A stretch of DNA of 64,000 nt from contig SEBU01000001.1 in assembly GCA_004173475.1 (NCBI GenBank), positions 62,001 to 126,000 on the forward strand. Direction: 5' to 3'. Positions 1 to 9,919 of this stretch are shown piece after piece. Positions within the stretch are counted from its first letter, which is position 1, and the number at the start of each line of letters is the position of its first letter. Made by a program: the position numbers and the translations under genes. The notes beneath the pieces were generated by a model. The model had not been told where the DNA came from and searched no databases. It saw only the letters and a list, made by a program, of their open reading frames with translations. The stretch is from Gammaproteobacteria bacterium (GTDB lineage: Bacteria; Pseudomonadota; Gammaproteobacteria; Pseudomonadales; Cellvibrionaceae).

Positions 1-2220
1 AATCCAGTCACCGCGCCTTAGAGGCTTACCGGTAAGCTGTACGTATTTACGTGCGGCTTGCACTTGTGGCGGAATATTTTTCTCGTATTCGTGCAAATGA
101 CGGCGCAAGCGTTTGTTATAAACTAAATCCTGATCGCGTTTACCCGCCAACACATCAGTGACTGTTGCGCGCACAAAATCAAGATAATCCTCGCCTGCAA
201 ATACCTTTCCGTAAAGTTGTTCCTGAAAATCTTTTGCCAAACGCGTCCAATCGGTGCGAACGTTTTCGAGCCCTTTAAAAACCAACTCGCGTTTCCCATT
301 ATTCTCGATAACGCCCGCATATCTTTTTTTGGTTCCCAGTTCGCTACCACGAATAGTAGGCATTAAGAACTTCAAGTAGTGTGTTTCAAATTGGATTTCC
401 AACTTGCTTTCAATGTTGTACTCAACTTGCAGCGTATTTTTCCACCATTGATTTAATTCGCGCGCTAATCTCGATCCTATGGTCTGGCATTGCGCCTGGT
501 TTTTTGGTTCGCGACCTACACAGTTATTCTCAACCCACACAAATAGCGAATCGGTATCGCCATAGATAACAGCATAACCTTGTTGCTCAATCCAGGTGCG
601 GCTGCGCTGGATAATTTCGTGACCGCGCAAGGTTATGGAGCTGCAGACGCGAGGGTCAAAAAAACGACATCCTGTAGAACCTAAGACACCATAAAATGAA
701 TTCATAATAATTTTTATAGCATGTGAGAGTGGAGCATTTTTTTCCTGTTTCGCAATATCACGCGCCTGCCAGAGATGCTCAATAATTTGCGGAAGAATAT
801 GGCCCTCACGCGCAAAAACTGCTTCGTTAAAACCCTCGACGACCTCACACCGAGGTAAATTTTTATGCTGTGCAATCCAAAAGGCGCAAGGATCTATAAA
901 GAATGTACGGATGATACTGGGATATAGACTTTTGAAATCCAATACCAGGACGTTGTTGTAAATATCCGGGCGCGAATCCATCACGTAACCCCCTGGGCTT
1001 ATGACATCGGATTCCAGTTCTCCTAAATTCGGAGCAATGTAACCTTTGCGATGCAGGCGAGGTAAATATAAATATTCGAAGGCGGCGACCGACCCGCCGA
1101 TACGATCCAGTAACAAACCGGTTAATTGACTTCGCTCTACCGCAAAATGTAATAATTTTTTATCGGCAAAAATTTCCCACACCAATTCGCAGTCACGTAG
1201 ATTATATTCAGCCAATGCAATTTTATCTTCGCTAAATAAACGCGTTATGTCTTTACCACGATCCTTACCAGGCAACAATTTTCCTTTACCCAAAAGTTGC
1301 TCAGCAACAAATTGCAAGGCGTAACTTTCGAAGCGATAATTTGCTGCTTTTAGTAGCTCAATGCCGTCAAGCGCCACGCGGCCTGGTATAACAACAAATC
1401 GACGCCCCCCTTCCTCTGCTTCTTGTCGCCAATGTACAGCTTGGTCACAGCGTCCGATAGCAAAACTCAAGCCGTTCGCCTGACAAATAGTTTCCAACAC
1501 CCATAAATCAAATTGCACGACGCTCCAGCCAATGACTATGTCGGGATCATAGTGTTTCCACCACGAAAAAAATTCTTCTAAACACTCCTTTTGATTCTTG
1601 CAGAAAACAACATCGAGTTTCGCGTAAATTCTTTCACTATCGCTTTCAATTTTTTCCGCAGATGTGGACTCACCTACCATAAACACTTTTTGATCATGCT
1701 CGCCCCACACAGCAATGGAAAATAATTGCTTGGCGTTCATTGTGGTTTCTATATCAAGCGAAACCATTTTAAGAGGAATACGAATATCGGAAGGGCTTAA
1801 ACGCGGATTTGAAATGGGCTTACAATCGTCAGGTCGTTCTATATCTATAGCCGCACCTGCGGTAATAAAACGTTCCATTAGATAGCGCTCATGGGGCCGA
1901 ATATCAGTTTCCCAACACCCAAGCCCTGCTTTGGCAATCAGCTCTTGCGCATCGCGCGCGGTGCGCTGACTTTTAAAATAAAGTGCGTTAACCGCTAGGT
2001 TGTGAAAAGTTTTTAATTCAACTTCTGCCATACGCCACATACTTAAGGATGACAAAAGCTGTGTTATTTTTTCGGCATCTTTACGCAACACAAAAAAAAC
2101 TATTTCTTGTCCCGTAACTTGCGTCCAGCACGCACCCTGCTCCGTCGCCCACCAAAAATCGAGGGCAACACCGTCGCGCGTATCGCGCCATTGGCGAGTA
2201 AGTAAAAAAGCATTCAACAT
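1..2220 (-). CDS. polB: DNA polymerase II (family B), 3' end beyond window
   Basis: Family B DNA polymerase with 3'-5' proofreading, used in damage-tolerant and restart replication. About 740 residues are visible from an ATG start, against about 780 for E. coli PolB; the frame stays open to base 1, so only the C-terminus is missing. Exonuclease motif I (SLDIETT) lies near residue 154, followed by Exo II (GWSVVQFDLWVLE) and Exo III (YNLRDCEL). Polymerase motif A (DFKSLYPSII) is near residue 425 and motif C (YGDTDSLFV) near residue 557. All catalytic acidic residues are intact, so the enzyme should be active. It is the last visible gene of a minus-strand run that starts at the lipoprotein gene; the gap to the preceding DUF2333 gene is 55 bp. 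Confidence 0.96.
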   Translation of the reverse strand, partial: MLNAFLLTRQWRDTRDGVALDFWWATEQGACWTQVTGQEIVFFVLRKDAEKITQLLSSLSMWRMAEVELKTFHNLAVNALYFKSQRTARDAQELIAKAGLGCWETDIRPHERYLMERFITAGAAIDIERPDDCKPISNPRLSPSDIRIPLKMVSLDIETTMNAKQLFSIAVWGEHDQKVFMVGESTSAEKIESDSERIYAKLDVVFCKNQKECLEEFFSWWKHYDPDIVIGWSVVQFDLWVLETICQANGLSFAIGRCDQAVHWRQEAEEGGRRFVVIPGRVALDGIELLKAANYRFESYALQFVAEQLLGKGKLLPGKDRGKDITRLFSEDKIALAEYNLRDCELVWEIFADKKLLHFAVERSQLTGLLLDRIGGSVAAFEYLYLPRLHRKGYIAPNLGELESDVISPGGYVMDSRPDIYNNVLVLDFKSLYPSIIRTFFIDPCAFWIAQHKNLPRCEVVEGFNEAVFAREGHILPQIIEHLWQARDIAKQEKNAPLSHAIKIIMNSFYGVLGSTGCRFFDPRVCSSITLRGHEIIQRSRTWIEQQGYAVIYGDTDSLFVWVENNCVGREPKNQAQCQTIGSRLARELNQWWKNTLQVEYNIESKLEIQFETHYLKFLMPTIRGSELGTKKRYAGVIENNGKRELVFKGLENVRTDWTRLAKDFQEQLYGKVFAGEDYLDFVRATVTDVLAGKRDQDLVYNKRLRRHLHEYEKNIPPQVQAARKYVQLTGKPLRRGDWI

Positions 2221-2251
2221 ACGGTGAATTTTACGCGATAAAGCACAGGAT

Positions 2252-2277
2252 AGGTATTACTTGGACAGGTATTACTT
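2252..2277. repeat. Short tandem repeat at polB/DUF2333 junction
   Basis: The 11-mer AGGTATTACTT occurs twice with a 15-bp period. The second copy includes part of the stop codon of the DUF2333 gene. It may be a small duplication; no function is evident. Confidence 0.5.
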
Positions 2278-3358
2278 AAGGTGCGCGCAATTGACGACGA
2301 CAATCTGCAATCGCGGCTTGTGTGCGTGCGAGGTAAGAAGCCATGGTTAATGAATGATTCGCAACCGAACCAAAACCATCGCCATTTAAAATCACGGGGC
2401 TGTATATTGCTTGTTGCGTAGGTTTCAGTTCACGAATAATTTGATCAAAACTTGCTTGCGCATTTTGTGTTTGCAGGGCCTCTGCAAAATCGATTTCAAT
2501 GGCCTGCAAAATCCCAATAAGCGCCCAGGAAGAACCACGTGCTTCAAAAAAAACATCATCTAATTGCAGCCACGGCGTTTTGGTATATAAACCATTAGTC
2601 GCTTTTTTCAAATCATCTTGTTTAACAGGCATGGCTGCAGCGTCCGTATTAATTTTTGGCCCAACACTCGCCGTTAACCGCTGCGACATATTTTTTAAAC
2701 GTTGTTCAACGCTTGCAAGATAATCGTTCAAATGAGCAGCGTCTGCAAAAAATTGGGCCTGACTGTTGTTGGCTTGCATTAAACGATAATTGTATTTTTG
2801 CAAATGCTCGATGCCAGATAAGTATTGCGATTCTGTGGCAGGAAAAGCCCAGGACGTATTGGAAAAATTAAATCGTATCTCTGCTTTTTGTAAATCTGCA
2901 TCAAATTGATGGTTGAGAGTGGATTGACTAAGAGAGGCTCCGATCATCTGGGTAGTATCACGCACTTGCAAAAGCACCCCCAATTCCCAATGCGGCATAT
3001 TATCTAGCCAAAGCCCTGGAGGAAAAACGTCATTTGCGAGATAGCCACCGGACTTGTTGAGCAAAACTTCACTGATTGCGATCAACGTTGAAGTCGTTGT
3101 AACACCTTGGGGTAATTGTGATTGCTGCGGTATGTTTGAAAGAGCTAATTGACGTTGAACTGCTGCGTTTACAGAAGGTATGCCAGGTACTGTGCTCCAG
3201 TAGATGCCCAGGCAAAAAGTGGCAAAAAAATAAATTGCCACCATATAAATGAACCAACGAAACCGCGGGCCAGCTCTGACTATATCGCTTTGAGCGTCCT
3301 CATATTCATCGCGAACACGGCTTACACCGCGAACCCACCAATGCTTTATAGTTTGCAT
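2276..3358 (-). CDS. DUF2333 family inner-membrane protein
   Basis: A 360-residue protein of the DUF2333 family, whose function is not established. A basic cytoplasmic N-terminus of about 34 residues is followed by one transmembrane helix (around residues 35-55, core IYMVAIYFFATF). The rest is predicted periplasmic and mostly helical, without cysteine pairs or known catalytic motifs. The stop codon sits in a short tandem repeat just ahead of polB. The gene lies 11 bp downstream of the PCu(A)C-like gene on the same strand, so the two are probably co-transcribed. The family assignment is by recognition of the N-terminal half; no function is inferred. Confidence 0.8.
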   Translation of the reverse strand: MQTIKHWWVRGVSRVRDEYEDAQSDIVRAGPRFRWFIYMVAIYFFATFCLGIYWSTVPGIPSVNAAVQRQLALSNIPQQSQLPQGVTTTSTLIAISEVLLNKSGGYLANDVFPPGLWLDNMPHWELGVLLQVRDTTQMIGASLSQSTLNHQFDADLQKAEIRFNFSNTSWAFPATESQYLSGIEHLQKYNYRLMQANNSQAQFFADAAHLNDYLASVEQRLKNMSQRLTASVGPKINTDAAAMPVKQDDLKKATNGLYTKTPWLQLDDVFFEARGSSWALIGILQAIEIDFAEALQTQNAQASFDQIIRELKPTQQAIYSPVILNGDGFGSVANHSLTMASYLARTQAAIADCRRQLRAP

Positions 3359-3369
3359 GAGACAACCTG

Positions 3370-3828
3370 TTAATGACCATGAATTTGATCATAAGCACTT
3401 TTAGCCAGCGCAGTAAATTGCAACTGTTGACCATTGCTTAGGCTTACCGATAAGTGTAGCTCGTCACCAGTACTTAGCCGGGCTTTAAGGTCATTAATTT
3501 GTAAGAAATTACCCTTGGGGTTCAATACTAATGAGTCGTGGGCGGCAACAATCCAGGGCGAGTTTGGCATTAACTTTATTTGTTTTGCGAAATTCGAAGT
3601 GACGCCAGTAATCCTGATTTCGCTTGCGCTGCGATTGTCGATTGTGAAAAAACCGGTAGTGGTTTTACTGGCTCCCAAAGGAATATAGACAAAAGCATTA
3701 GTGATTCTTATATCCAGATTTTCTTTTTTTACGGCAGCGGAATGGTTAGCGGCATTATCTGCCGCCGCAACGGCTTGTATATAAAAAGCTAAGGTAAACA
3801 CACTAATGCACTTTATTATGTATTTCAC
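3370..3828 (-). CDS. PCu(A)C-like periplasmic protein lacking copper ligands
   Basis: A 152-residue protein with an N-terminal signal peptide (cleavage probably after AVAAA, near residue 22) and the fold pattern of the PCu(A)C/DUF461 copper chaperones. The signature segments are recognisable: ITNAFVYIPLGASKTTTGFF and, near the C-terminus, INDLKARLSTGDELHLSVSL. Members normally bind Cu(I) with an H(M)x10M...HxM set that delivers copper to cytochrome oxidase CuA. Here the first His position reads AKQIKL and the HxM position reads NFLQI, so both His ligands appear absent. A copper role is therefore doubtful, and it may be a structural paralogue. No SCO gene is adjacent. Confidence 0.7.
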   Translation of the reverse strand: MKYIIKCISVFTLAFYIQAVAAADNAANHSAAVKKENLDIRITNAFVYIPLGASKTTTGFFTIDNRSASEIRITGVTSNFAKQIKLMPNSPWIVAAHDSLVLNPKGNFLQINDLKARLSTGDELHLSVSLSNGQQLQFTALAKSAYDQIHGH

Positions 3829-3864
3829 TACCCACCCCGGTTCATTCGGTTCGCTAGGTTAATA

Positions 3865-4650
3865 TCAATCTAACGATTTAACTAATTTAACCCGCGTAGG
3901 TGAACCTAGCTTGATATCACCACGCACTAGATAACCCGGCACCGCATTGCGCAACTGTTGATAAACCCAACGGCCTTCCGCATCAGTGCGAGCGATAATT
4001 AATACGAACTGATCTGTCTCTTTGGCTTTTTTAGCAACACCCGTTAATTGCGATGTAATTTGTGCATCTTTCGCCTGCAAAAGCTTTGCATCTAGCACGA
4101 CTTCGCCCTCGGACGCTTGATAAGGTTTTGGTGCCGGCGTGCTGGCTACCTGCTTGCGCAAGGTTTCAGCAGCATCCTGAACCACGGGGTTATTATCTAT
4201 GCCGCGTGCATAGCGAATAAGAGTTTGTGCCTCACTTAAATTACCACGCTTGGCAGCAGTGCGTGCCTGCTCTACGTAGCGCATGGCGATAGTCTGCAAT
4301 CCCAACTTTGCCCGATCGTTTTGTGGATCCATCAATAACACCGACCTGTAGCGATCGTGCGCATTGTCAGTAATAGGGTTGAGCAGCTTATTTTGTGACA
4401 AACAATAATCTGCTTCCGCTAAAAGCGCTTCAATGGTCTTTTGCTGCGGCGTTAATTCAACTGGAGCAGCAACCGTTTGCTGCACTACAGGAGCAACTGC
4501 GACTTCCTCTTTAGGCGTGGACTGACACGCGAGCAATAGACTCGACAAGCCTACAACGCTCAAAAGGTGCGCGGAAGTTTTCAATACTGGATGTTGCAAT
4601 AAAAACAATTTTGTTAGCTCGACTTGCGACTTCAATAACACATTGAACAT
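3865..4650 (-). CDS. Predicted lipoprotein with TPR-like helical repeats
   Basis: A 261-residue predicted lipoprotein. A hydrophobic stretch ends in the lipobox LLAC with Cys at residue 42, followed by STPKEE. The ATG start gives an unusually long n-region; a TTG at residue 23 (LKTSAHLL) would give a classical 20-residue lipoprotein signal, but the ATG is preceded by AGAGAAAG at a fair distance. Residues 65-165 are Ala/Arg-rich helices resembling TPR units (DRYRSVLLMDPQNDRAKLGL). The C-terminal 90 residues look like a small beta-rich domain. No enzymatic motif is seen. It is divergent from dsbD; I do not recognise a specific function. Confidence 0.65.
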   Translation of the reverse strand: MFNVLLKSQVELTKLFLLQHPVLKTSAHLLSVVGLSSLLLACQSTPKEEVAVAPVVQQTVAAPVELTPQQKTIEALLAEADYCLSQNKLLNPITDNAHDRYRSVLLMDPQNDRAKLGLQTIAMRYVEQARTAAKRGNLSEAQTLIRYARGIDNNPVVQDAAETLRKQVASTPAPKPYQASEGEVVLDAKLLQAKDAQITSQLTGVAKKAKETDQFVLIIARTDAEGRWVYQQLRNAVPGYLVRGDIKLGSPTRVKLVKSLD

Positions 4651-4852
4651 GAATACTTTCTCTATTAAAAATACGTTAGGGAACTAAAAACAAATAAAAT
4701 GGTTGATGTAGATTTTAGGGCCTGTTAGCTACACAATCCTGTAGAAAATTTATAAATCTCATTCTAACAAGATGACTAGCCGACACACTCTCGACTCGAC
4801 TACACTTGTCGCAACTAATCTCATACAGCCACTTTTGCTTCAGGCTCTCATT

Positions 4853-6649
4853 ATGCCAAGTTCTCTCGTTTTCCCTAAGGCTAATTTCCAATTTTTCCGC
4901 TCTTTATGCATTGTAATGATCTGCCTGCAGGTTTCATTGGCGAATGCAGTGGATTTTACCGCTACACCAAATGCTAATGTGTCGCCCGCAAAAGCTACTA
5001 ACTTTTCAAATGAGGAAAAATATTTACCTGTTACAGAAGCCTATAAATTAAAAGGCGAAATTAGCGACACCGGAAATACCAAACATTTGCAATTAATCTG
5101 GACTATCGCTCCCGATTACTATCTTTATCAAGAGCGCTTCAAGTTTCAAGCAACTCCGGAGCTGACGCTCACTCCTAGTTACAACGAAGGTAAAAAAAAG
5201 TTCGACGAATTTGCAGGCAAGGACATGACGCTGCATTATCACCAAGCAATAGTCGACTTCTCATTGGCTTCGCAAACAGCCCCATTTGACTTGCGTATAA
5301 CCTCGCAGGGTTGTGCTGAAGCAGGCCTTTGCTACCCGCCTTACACTGAAACATTACACATTGATCCAACCACTAACAGTGTTACCCCGATCGCCAACCA
5401 GACTACGCCTGCCAATAAACCAAGTTCGCCGCAAACTAGCGATGCTCCCGAATCGACATCGTTGTGGTTATGGCAAGCACTTTTATTTGCCGGATTGGGT
5501 GGAATCATCCTGAATCTGATGCCCTGCGTTTTCCCGGTTCTTTCTATTAAGGTGCTCAGTCTGGTACAGGCAGACAGCGCCCGTTTGCGCTTACATGGCT
5601 GGGCTTATACGCTAGGGATAGTCCTTTGCTTTATTGCGTTTGCGAGTATGTTGCTCATTGCTAAAAGCGGGGGGGAAGCCATAGGCTGGGGTTTCCAGCT
5701 GCAGTCACCGGGGCTGATTATTGCGCTGGCCTACCTATTTTTTGTGATGGGTTTGAGCATGTCTGGCGTGATTCAGTTCGGAACCCGTTGGATGGGGGCG
5801 GGCCAATCGCTCACGCAAAAATCTGGCTTAGCAGGTTCGTTCTTTACAGGTGTATTAGCCGCTGTTGTAGCCAGCCCGTGCACTGCTCCTTTTATGGCAA
5901 CTGCTCTAGGCTTTGCGCTCACCCAGCCAGCGTTCGTTTGCCTCGGTATATTTACCGCGCTTGGTTTCGGCATGGCGCTACCACTTCTTTTATTGTGTTA
6001 TTTGCCAAACCTTGCAGGGCGGCTACCCAAACCCGGCGTGTGGATGGAAACGCTGAAAGAATTTCTCGCCTTTCCGCTTTACCTAAGTGCGATTTGGTTG
6101 TTATGGGTACTTACCAACCAGGTAAATAGCAATCTAATGGCGGGAGTATGTATTGGCGCTGTATTGATTGCGTTCGCTTTCTGGCTTTACCAACGTCCAG
6201 CCAGAGGATTTACTGCAAAAAGTTATCAGTTAATTGCCCTCCTCTCTCTCGTTATTGCGATTTTCTTACCCTATCAACTGCTGCAGAAAAAGACGGTCAG
6301 TGATCGCTGGCAAGCTTATTCGCCAGCTTTACTGCAAGAATTACGTGAAGAAGGTAGACCAGTATTTATCGATTTAACGGCGGACTGGTGCTTGACTTGC
6401 CTTGCAAATGAGCGTGTAACTTTATCTAAAGCAGAGGTAGAGGCAGTCTTCGACGAACAAAAAGTTGCTACCTTGAAAGGTGATATGACTAATCCCAATG
6501 ATGATATCAGTGCACTTTTGACCGAATATGGTAGAAGTGGTGTACCTCTGTATCTTTGGTACCCGGCGAACCGCCCTGGAAAAGCTGATGTGCTGCCGCA
6601 GTTGTTAACGCCTGACCTCGTTATTAGCACTTTGAAAGGTAAAAAGTAA
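4853..6649 (+). CDS. dsbD: Thiol:disulfide interchange protein DsbD
   Basis: Inner-membrane reductase that moves electrons from cytoplasmic thioredoxin to periplasmic disulfide isomerases and cytochrome c maturation. From the chosen ATG it has 598 residues; the open frame extends 27 codons upstream, but only this Met directly precedes a signal peptide (FRSLCIVMICLQVSLANA). The N-terminal domain has the C154/C160 pair (GCAEAGLC). The membrane domain has the two conserved Cys motifs, LMPCVFP (C224) and ASPCTAPF (C343). The C-terminal thioredoxin-like domain has WCLTC (C513/C516). All three redox pairs are intact. It sits ahead of aroQ-accBC, as dipZ does in Pseudomonas. The ribosome-binding site is weak for either start. 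Confidence 0.95.
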   Translation: MPSSLVFPKANFQFFRSLCIVMICLQVSLANAVDFTATPNANVSPAKATNFSNEEKYLPVTEAYKLKGEISDTGNTKHLQLIWTIAPDYYLYQERFKFQATPELTLTPSYNEGKKKFDEFAGKDMTLHYHQAIVDFSLASQTAPFDLRITSQGCAEAGLCYPPYTETLHIDPTTNSVTPIANQTTPANKPSSPQTSDAPESTSLWLWQALLFAGLGGIILNLMPCVFPVLSIKVLSLVQADSARLRLHGWAYTLGIVLCFIAFASMLLIAKSGGEAIGWGFQLQSPGLIIALAYLFFVMGLSMSGVIQFGTRWMGAGQSLTQKSGLAGSFFTGVLAAVVASPCTAPFMATALGFALTQPAFVCLGIFTALGFGMALPLLLLCYLPNLAGRLPKPGVWMETLKEFLAFPLYLSAIWLLWVLTNQVNSNLMAGVCIGAVLIAFAFWLYQRPARGFTAKSYQLIALLSLVIAIFLPYQLLQKKTVSDRWQAYSPALLQELREEGRPVFIDLTADWCLTCLANERVTLSKAEVEAVFDEQKVATLKGDMTNPNDDISALLTEYGRSGVPLYLWYPANRPGKADVLPQLLTPDLVISTLKGKK

Positions 6650-6971
6650 CTAAATTCACGATTATAGCGACTTTTAGCTGTATATTTCGCTGCAATCAAC
6701 GAAGTTGTAGTATTTTGCACCTATAAAGCTCGTAAAATGCGACAACCTGTATCTAAAATTCGAGTTCCGCTTCACCGTGAATCACCCGCCTGTAACAATT
6801 TCATCAAACTTGCTGCGATTTTCATCAATTTAAATTAATTTCGCAGTCATCGTGGACAGATCAAATTTTTTGCGGCAAACTCCTGCCACTTTTTAGAAAC
6901 CGATGAAACTTGTATCGGCCTACCGATGTCAAACTGGCAGTTCGCAGCTGTTCACAACAATAGGACTCGAT
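6650..6971. other. 322-bp intergenic region, dsbD to aroQ
   Basis: AT-rich non-coding DNA that should carry the promoter of the aroQ-accB-accC unit. I see no strong terminator after dsbD and no clear palindrome. An in-frame extension of aroQ into this region lacks conserved residues and is not used. Confidence 0.5.
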
Positions 6972-7412
6972 ATGGCAACAATTTTGGTACTTCATGGCCC
7001 AAATTTGAATATGTTGGGGTTGCGCGAGCCAGGCATCTATGGAGCTGCAACGCTCGATACTATTAATCAGCAACTTACCCAACTTTGTTTGAATGCTGGT
7101 CACCATATTCAGACTTTGCAAAGCAATGCCGAATATGAACTTATTGACCGTATTCACGATGCGCGCAAAGAAGGGGTTGATTTCATTATCATTAACCCAG
7201 CTGCCTTCACCCATACCAGCGTGGCATTGCGAGATGCACTTCTTGCGGTAGATATTCCCTTTATCGAAGTTCACCTGTCTAACGTCCACAAGCGCGAAAC
7301 TTTTCGTCATCACTCCTATTTTTCTGACATTGCCCAAGGTGTTATTTGCGGTTTCGGCCCGAATAGCTATCAGTTGGCAATGCAAGCAGCATTTAACTTA
7401 CTCAAACATTAA
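6972..7412 (+). CDS. aroQ: Type II 3-dehydroquinate dehydratase
   Basis: Third step of the shikimate pathway: dehydration of 3-dehydroquinate to 3-dehydroshikimate, by a dodecameric type II enzyme. 146 residues, the usual length, from the ATG that begins [16 protein letters not shown]; an upstream in-frame Met is rejected because the family starts here. Conserved features are the N-terminal GPNLNMLG segment, the flexible-loop region with a Tyr in GIYG, the [10 protein letters not shown] segment with its catalytic His region, and EVHLSN. It lies 42 bp upstream of accB on the same strand, an arrangement common in gammaproteobacteria, and is probably co-transcribed with accBC. Confidence 0.96.
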   Translation: MATILVLHGPNLNMLGLREPGIYGAATLDTINQQLTQLCLNAGHHIQTLQSNAEYELIDRIHDARKEGVDFIIINPAAFTHTSVALRDALLAVDIPFIEVHLSNVHKRETFRHHSYFSDIAQGVICGFGPNSYQLAMQAAFNLLKH

Positions 7413-7454
7413 TTCAACAACTTAATATCAACAACCTTTGCAAAAGAGGATCCT

Positions 7455-7925
7455 ATGGATATTCGCAAAATTAAAAAACTCATCGAGCTGTTAGAAGAAT
7501 CCAATATCGGTGAGTTGGAAATCAAAGAAGGCGAAGAGTCTGTACGCATTGCCCGAAATAGCGGCACTGTTCAATATGTAAATGCACCTATGCAAGGTTA
7601 CGCTCCTGTACCAGCACAAGCACCGGTTGCAGCCGCTGCGCCAGTGGCCGCTGCTCCAGTTTCTACACCCGCCGCTGCACCAGTTGCTTCAGGTCACATT
7701 ATAAAATCGCCCATGGTAGGCACCTACTACGGCGCGCCTAGCCCAGGCTCACCCAACTTTGTGGAAGTTGGCAAACAAGTAAAAGCTGGCGATGTAATTT
7801 GTATTATCGAAGCCATGAAAATGATGAACCAAATCACCGCCGACAAAGCCGGTGTTATCGAATCTATTTTGGTTCAAGACGGAAACCCCGTTGAATTCGA
7901 TCAGCCATTAGTGACTATTGCCTAA
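7455..7925 (+). CDS. accB: Biotin carboxyl carrier protein of acetyl-CoA carboxylase
   Basis: Carries the biotin that is carboxylated by AccC and then donates CO2 to acetyl-CoA for fatty acid synthesis. 156 residues: N-terminal dimer/assembly region ([18 protein letters not shown]), an Ala/Pro-rich mobile linker at about residues 45-78, then the biotinyl domain with the EAMKMMN motif, biotinyl Lys near residue 122. Start is the ATG with AAGAGGA upstream. Followed after 44 bp by accC; the two genes form the classical accBC operon. Confidence 0.98.
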   Translation: MDIRKIKKLIELLEESNIGELEIKEGEESVRIARNSGTVQYVNAPMQGYAPVPAQAPVAAAAPVAAAPVSTPAAAPVASGHIIKSPMVGTYYGAPSPGSPNFVEVGKQVKAGDVICIIEAMKMMNQITADKAGVIESILVQDGNPVEFDQPLVTIA

Positions 7926-7969
7926 CAAAAATTGTGTGGCTTAACAGCTAACTGCTGAGGAATTCGTTT

Positions 7970-9325
7970 ATGTTTAAAAAAATTCTAATCGCCAACCGTG
8001 GTGAAATTGCATTGCGTATTTTGCGCGCTTGCAAAGAAATGGGAATTCAGACGGTTGCCGTGCACTCATTGGTTGATCGTGACTTAAAACACGTTCGCCT
8101 TGCGGATGAAGCAGTGTGTATCGGCCCAAATCCGTCACCCAAAAGTTATTTAAATGTGCCTTCCATTATTGCCGCAATGGAAATTACTGATGCCGAAGCC
8201 GTGCACCCCGGATACGGCTTTCTTGCAGAAAATGCTGACTTTGCCGAGCGTGTGCAAAAAAGTGGCTTTACTTTTATTGGTCCAGATCCGGATGTAATCC
8301 GCATGATGGGCGATAAGGTTGAAGCAATTAAAGCAATGAAAGCTGCTGGCGTTCCAACCGTACCAGGCTCCGATGGTGCATTGCCCAACCCTAGCGAAGA
8401 ACCCGGAAAATGCTTGGAAATTGCGGAGCGCATTGGCTTCCCGATTATTATCAAAGCTGCAGCCGGCGGCGGCGGACGCGGAATGCGCGTTGTTCACGAA
8501 AAAGAAAATTTAATCAGTTCAATTCAAATTACCATGGGCGAAGCTAAAGCAGCTTTTGGTGATGACACAGTGTACATGGAGAAATTTTTACAAAATCCAC
8601 GTCACGTGGAAGTGCAAATTCTTTCTGATGGTCAAGGCCACGCAATTCATCTTGGCGATCGCGATTGCTCTTTGCAACGTCGTCACCAAAAAGTACTCGA
8701 AGAAGCACCTGCACCAGGCATCCCGCAAGAAGTTCGCGAAGCGACTTACAAAGCCTGTATAAAAGCGTGTATCGACATAAAATACAAGGGTGCTGGTACA
8801 TTTGAATTCTTGTATGAAAATAATCGCTTTTACTTTATCGAAATGAATACGCGTATTCAGGTAGAGCACCCGGTTTCTGAAATGGTAACAGGCATTGATT
8901 TGATTAAAGAGCAGATCCGTGTTTGCTCAGGATTGCCACTCTCAATTAAACAATCTGATGTGATTATTCGCGGCCATTCATTTGAATGTCGTATTAACGC
9001 GGAAGATCCAAAAACCTTTATGCCCTGCCCCGGGCTGGTGAAAGGTTTCCATGCTCCCGGTGGACTTGGTGTGCGTGTGGACTCCCATCTTTACAACGGT
9101 TATTCAGTTCCGCCAAATTACGATTCCATGATCGCAAAAATTATTACCTTCGGTGATACACGCGAAATCGCACTGGATCGTATGCGCCAAGCGTTGGACG
9201 AAACCATTGTCGATGGAATTAAAACCAATATCCCGCTACAACAAATGCTGGTGCGCGATGAAGCTTTCCGAAAAGGTGGCGTGAACATTCATTACCTTGA
9301 AAAGAAATTGGGTAGTGAGCATTAA
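7970..9325 (+). CDS. accC: Biotin carboxylase subunit of acetyl-CoA carboxylase
   Basis: ATP-dependent carboxylation of biotin on AccB, first half-reaction of acetyl-CoA carboxylase. 451 residues, standard length. N-terminal pre-ATP-grasp domain ([13 protein letters not shown]), ATP-grasp glycine-rich loop ([13 protein letters not shown]), [13 protein letters not shown] metal/ATP-binding motif, and the C-terminal biotin-carboxylase domain (ECRINAEDP). SD-like GAGGAA precedes the ATG. It ends in a clear intrinsic terminator, so transcription probably stops before the GNAT gene. Confidence 0.98.
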   Translation: MFKKILIANRGEIALRILRACKEMGIQTVAVHSLVDRDLKHVRLADEAVCIGPNPSPKSYLNVPSIIAAMEITDAEAVHPGYGFLAENADFAERVQKSGFTFIGPDPDVIRMMGDKVEAIKAMKAAGVPTVPGSDGALPNPSEEPGKCLEIAERIGFPIIIKAAAGGGGRGMRVVHEKENLISSIQITMGEAKAAFGDDTVYMEKFLQNPRHVEVQILSDGQGHAIHLGDRDCSLQRRHQKVLEEAPAPGIPQEVREATYKACIKACIDIKYKGAGTFEFLYENNRFYFIEMNTRIQVEHPVSEMVTGIDLIKEQIRVCSGLPLSIKQSDVIIRGHSFECRINAEDPKTFMPCPGLVKGFHAPGGLGVRVDSHLYNGYSVPPNYDSMIAKIITFGDTREIALDRMRQALDETIVDGIKTNIPLQQMLVRDEAFRKGGVNIHYLEKKLGSEH

Positions 9326-9357
9326 AGATTGTAGTGAATAGCATTGCGACACTCATT

Positions 9358-9395
9358 AAAATCCCTCAGTGTTCTTTTCGCTGGGGGATTTTTAT
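9358..9395 (+). terminator. Intrinsic terminator of accBC
   Basis: AAAATCCCTCAG pairs with CTGGGGGATTTTT across an 11-nt loop (one G-U pair) and runs into a T-rich tract. It follows the accC stop by about 30 bp. Confidence 0.85.
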
Positions 9396-9469
9396 TTTAA
9401 CGAGGCAGCCGTCGCTCTGCAGTAACGCAGCAGCAAAAGAAAAATTACCAAATCTGGTCAATTACAGAT

Positions 9470-9829
9470 GTGGTTGACTGGGTTTTTCACGGCACCCATG
9501 GTGGAACCGGATCCTATCAAGCCGAAGTTAATGAGTTACTACTTTGGCAAGCCCAAAATGCGCTAGGCTTCTGCCAAATTTACCCTAGCTTTTGCTCGGT
9601 GATTGGCGCACCCATTTACGTACTCTATGATTTATTTGTATCTCCTAACGTACGAAAATCGGGCATAGGAAGATTATTGTTGGAACAAGCTCGCTTGCAC
9701 GCCAAGGAAAATAATATTCCACGTATGGATTTAACCACTGCAAAAACTAACTTAACCGCGCAATCGTTGTATGAATCTTTAGGTTGGGAGAGAGATGATA
9801 TTTATTTCGCTTACAATAAAAGTGTATAA
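9470..9829 (+). CDS. GNAT-family N-acetyltransferase, probably 5'-truncated
   Basis: The second half of a GNAT acetyltransferase is clear: LGFCQIYPSFCSV (beta strands 2-3), YDLFVSPNVRKSGIGRLLL (acetyl-CoA pyrophosphate loop, RxxGIG) and NLTAQSLYESLGWERDD. The family usually has 140-150 residues, beginning with a beta1-alpha1-alpha2 substrate-binding part of about 35-40 residues. Here a GTG start gives 119 residues, and the upstream in-frame codons (open back to a stop at 9398) do not resemble that part. The gene may be N-terminally degraded or use a divergent N-terminus. It sits between accC and prmA, which adjoin in Pseudomonas. Substrate unknown. Confidence 0.6.
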   Translation: MVDWVFHGTHGGTGSYQAEVNELLLWQAQNALGFCQIYPSFCSVIGAPIYVLYDLFVSPNVRKSGIGRLLLEQARLHAKENNIPRMDLTTAKTNLTAQSLYESLGWERDDIYFAYNKSV

Positions 9830-9859
9830 AACAAATCGATAAATAAAACTGACAAAACC

Positions 9860-9919
9860 GTTCACCCTTAGCGCGAAGCGGTCGAAGGGCCGCACGCACT
9901 GCGACCGCCCAGTATGAAC
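9860..9919. repeat. GC-rich hairpin/repeat element upstream of prmA
   Basis: A GC-rich segment with outer arms GTTCA/TGAAC and an inner 7-bp stem GCGGTCG/CGACCGC. It resembles the short interspersed palindromic elements common in proteobacterial intergenic regions (GTTCACCCT...GAAGGGC). No coding content. Confidence 0.55.
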
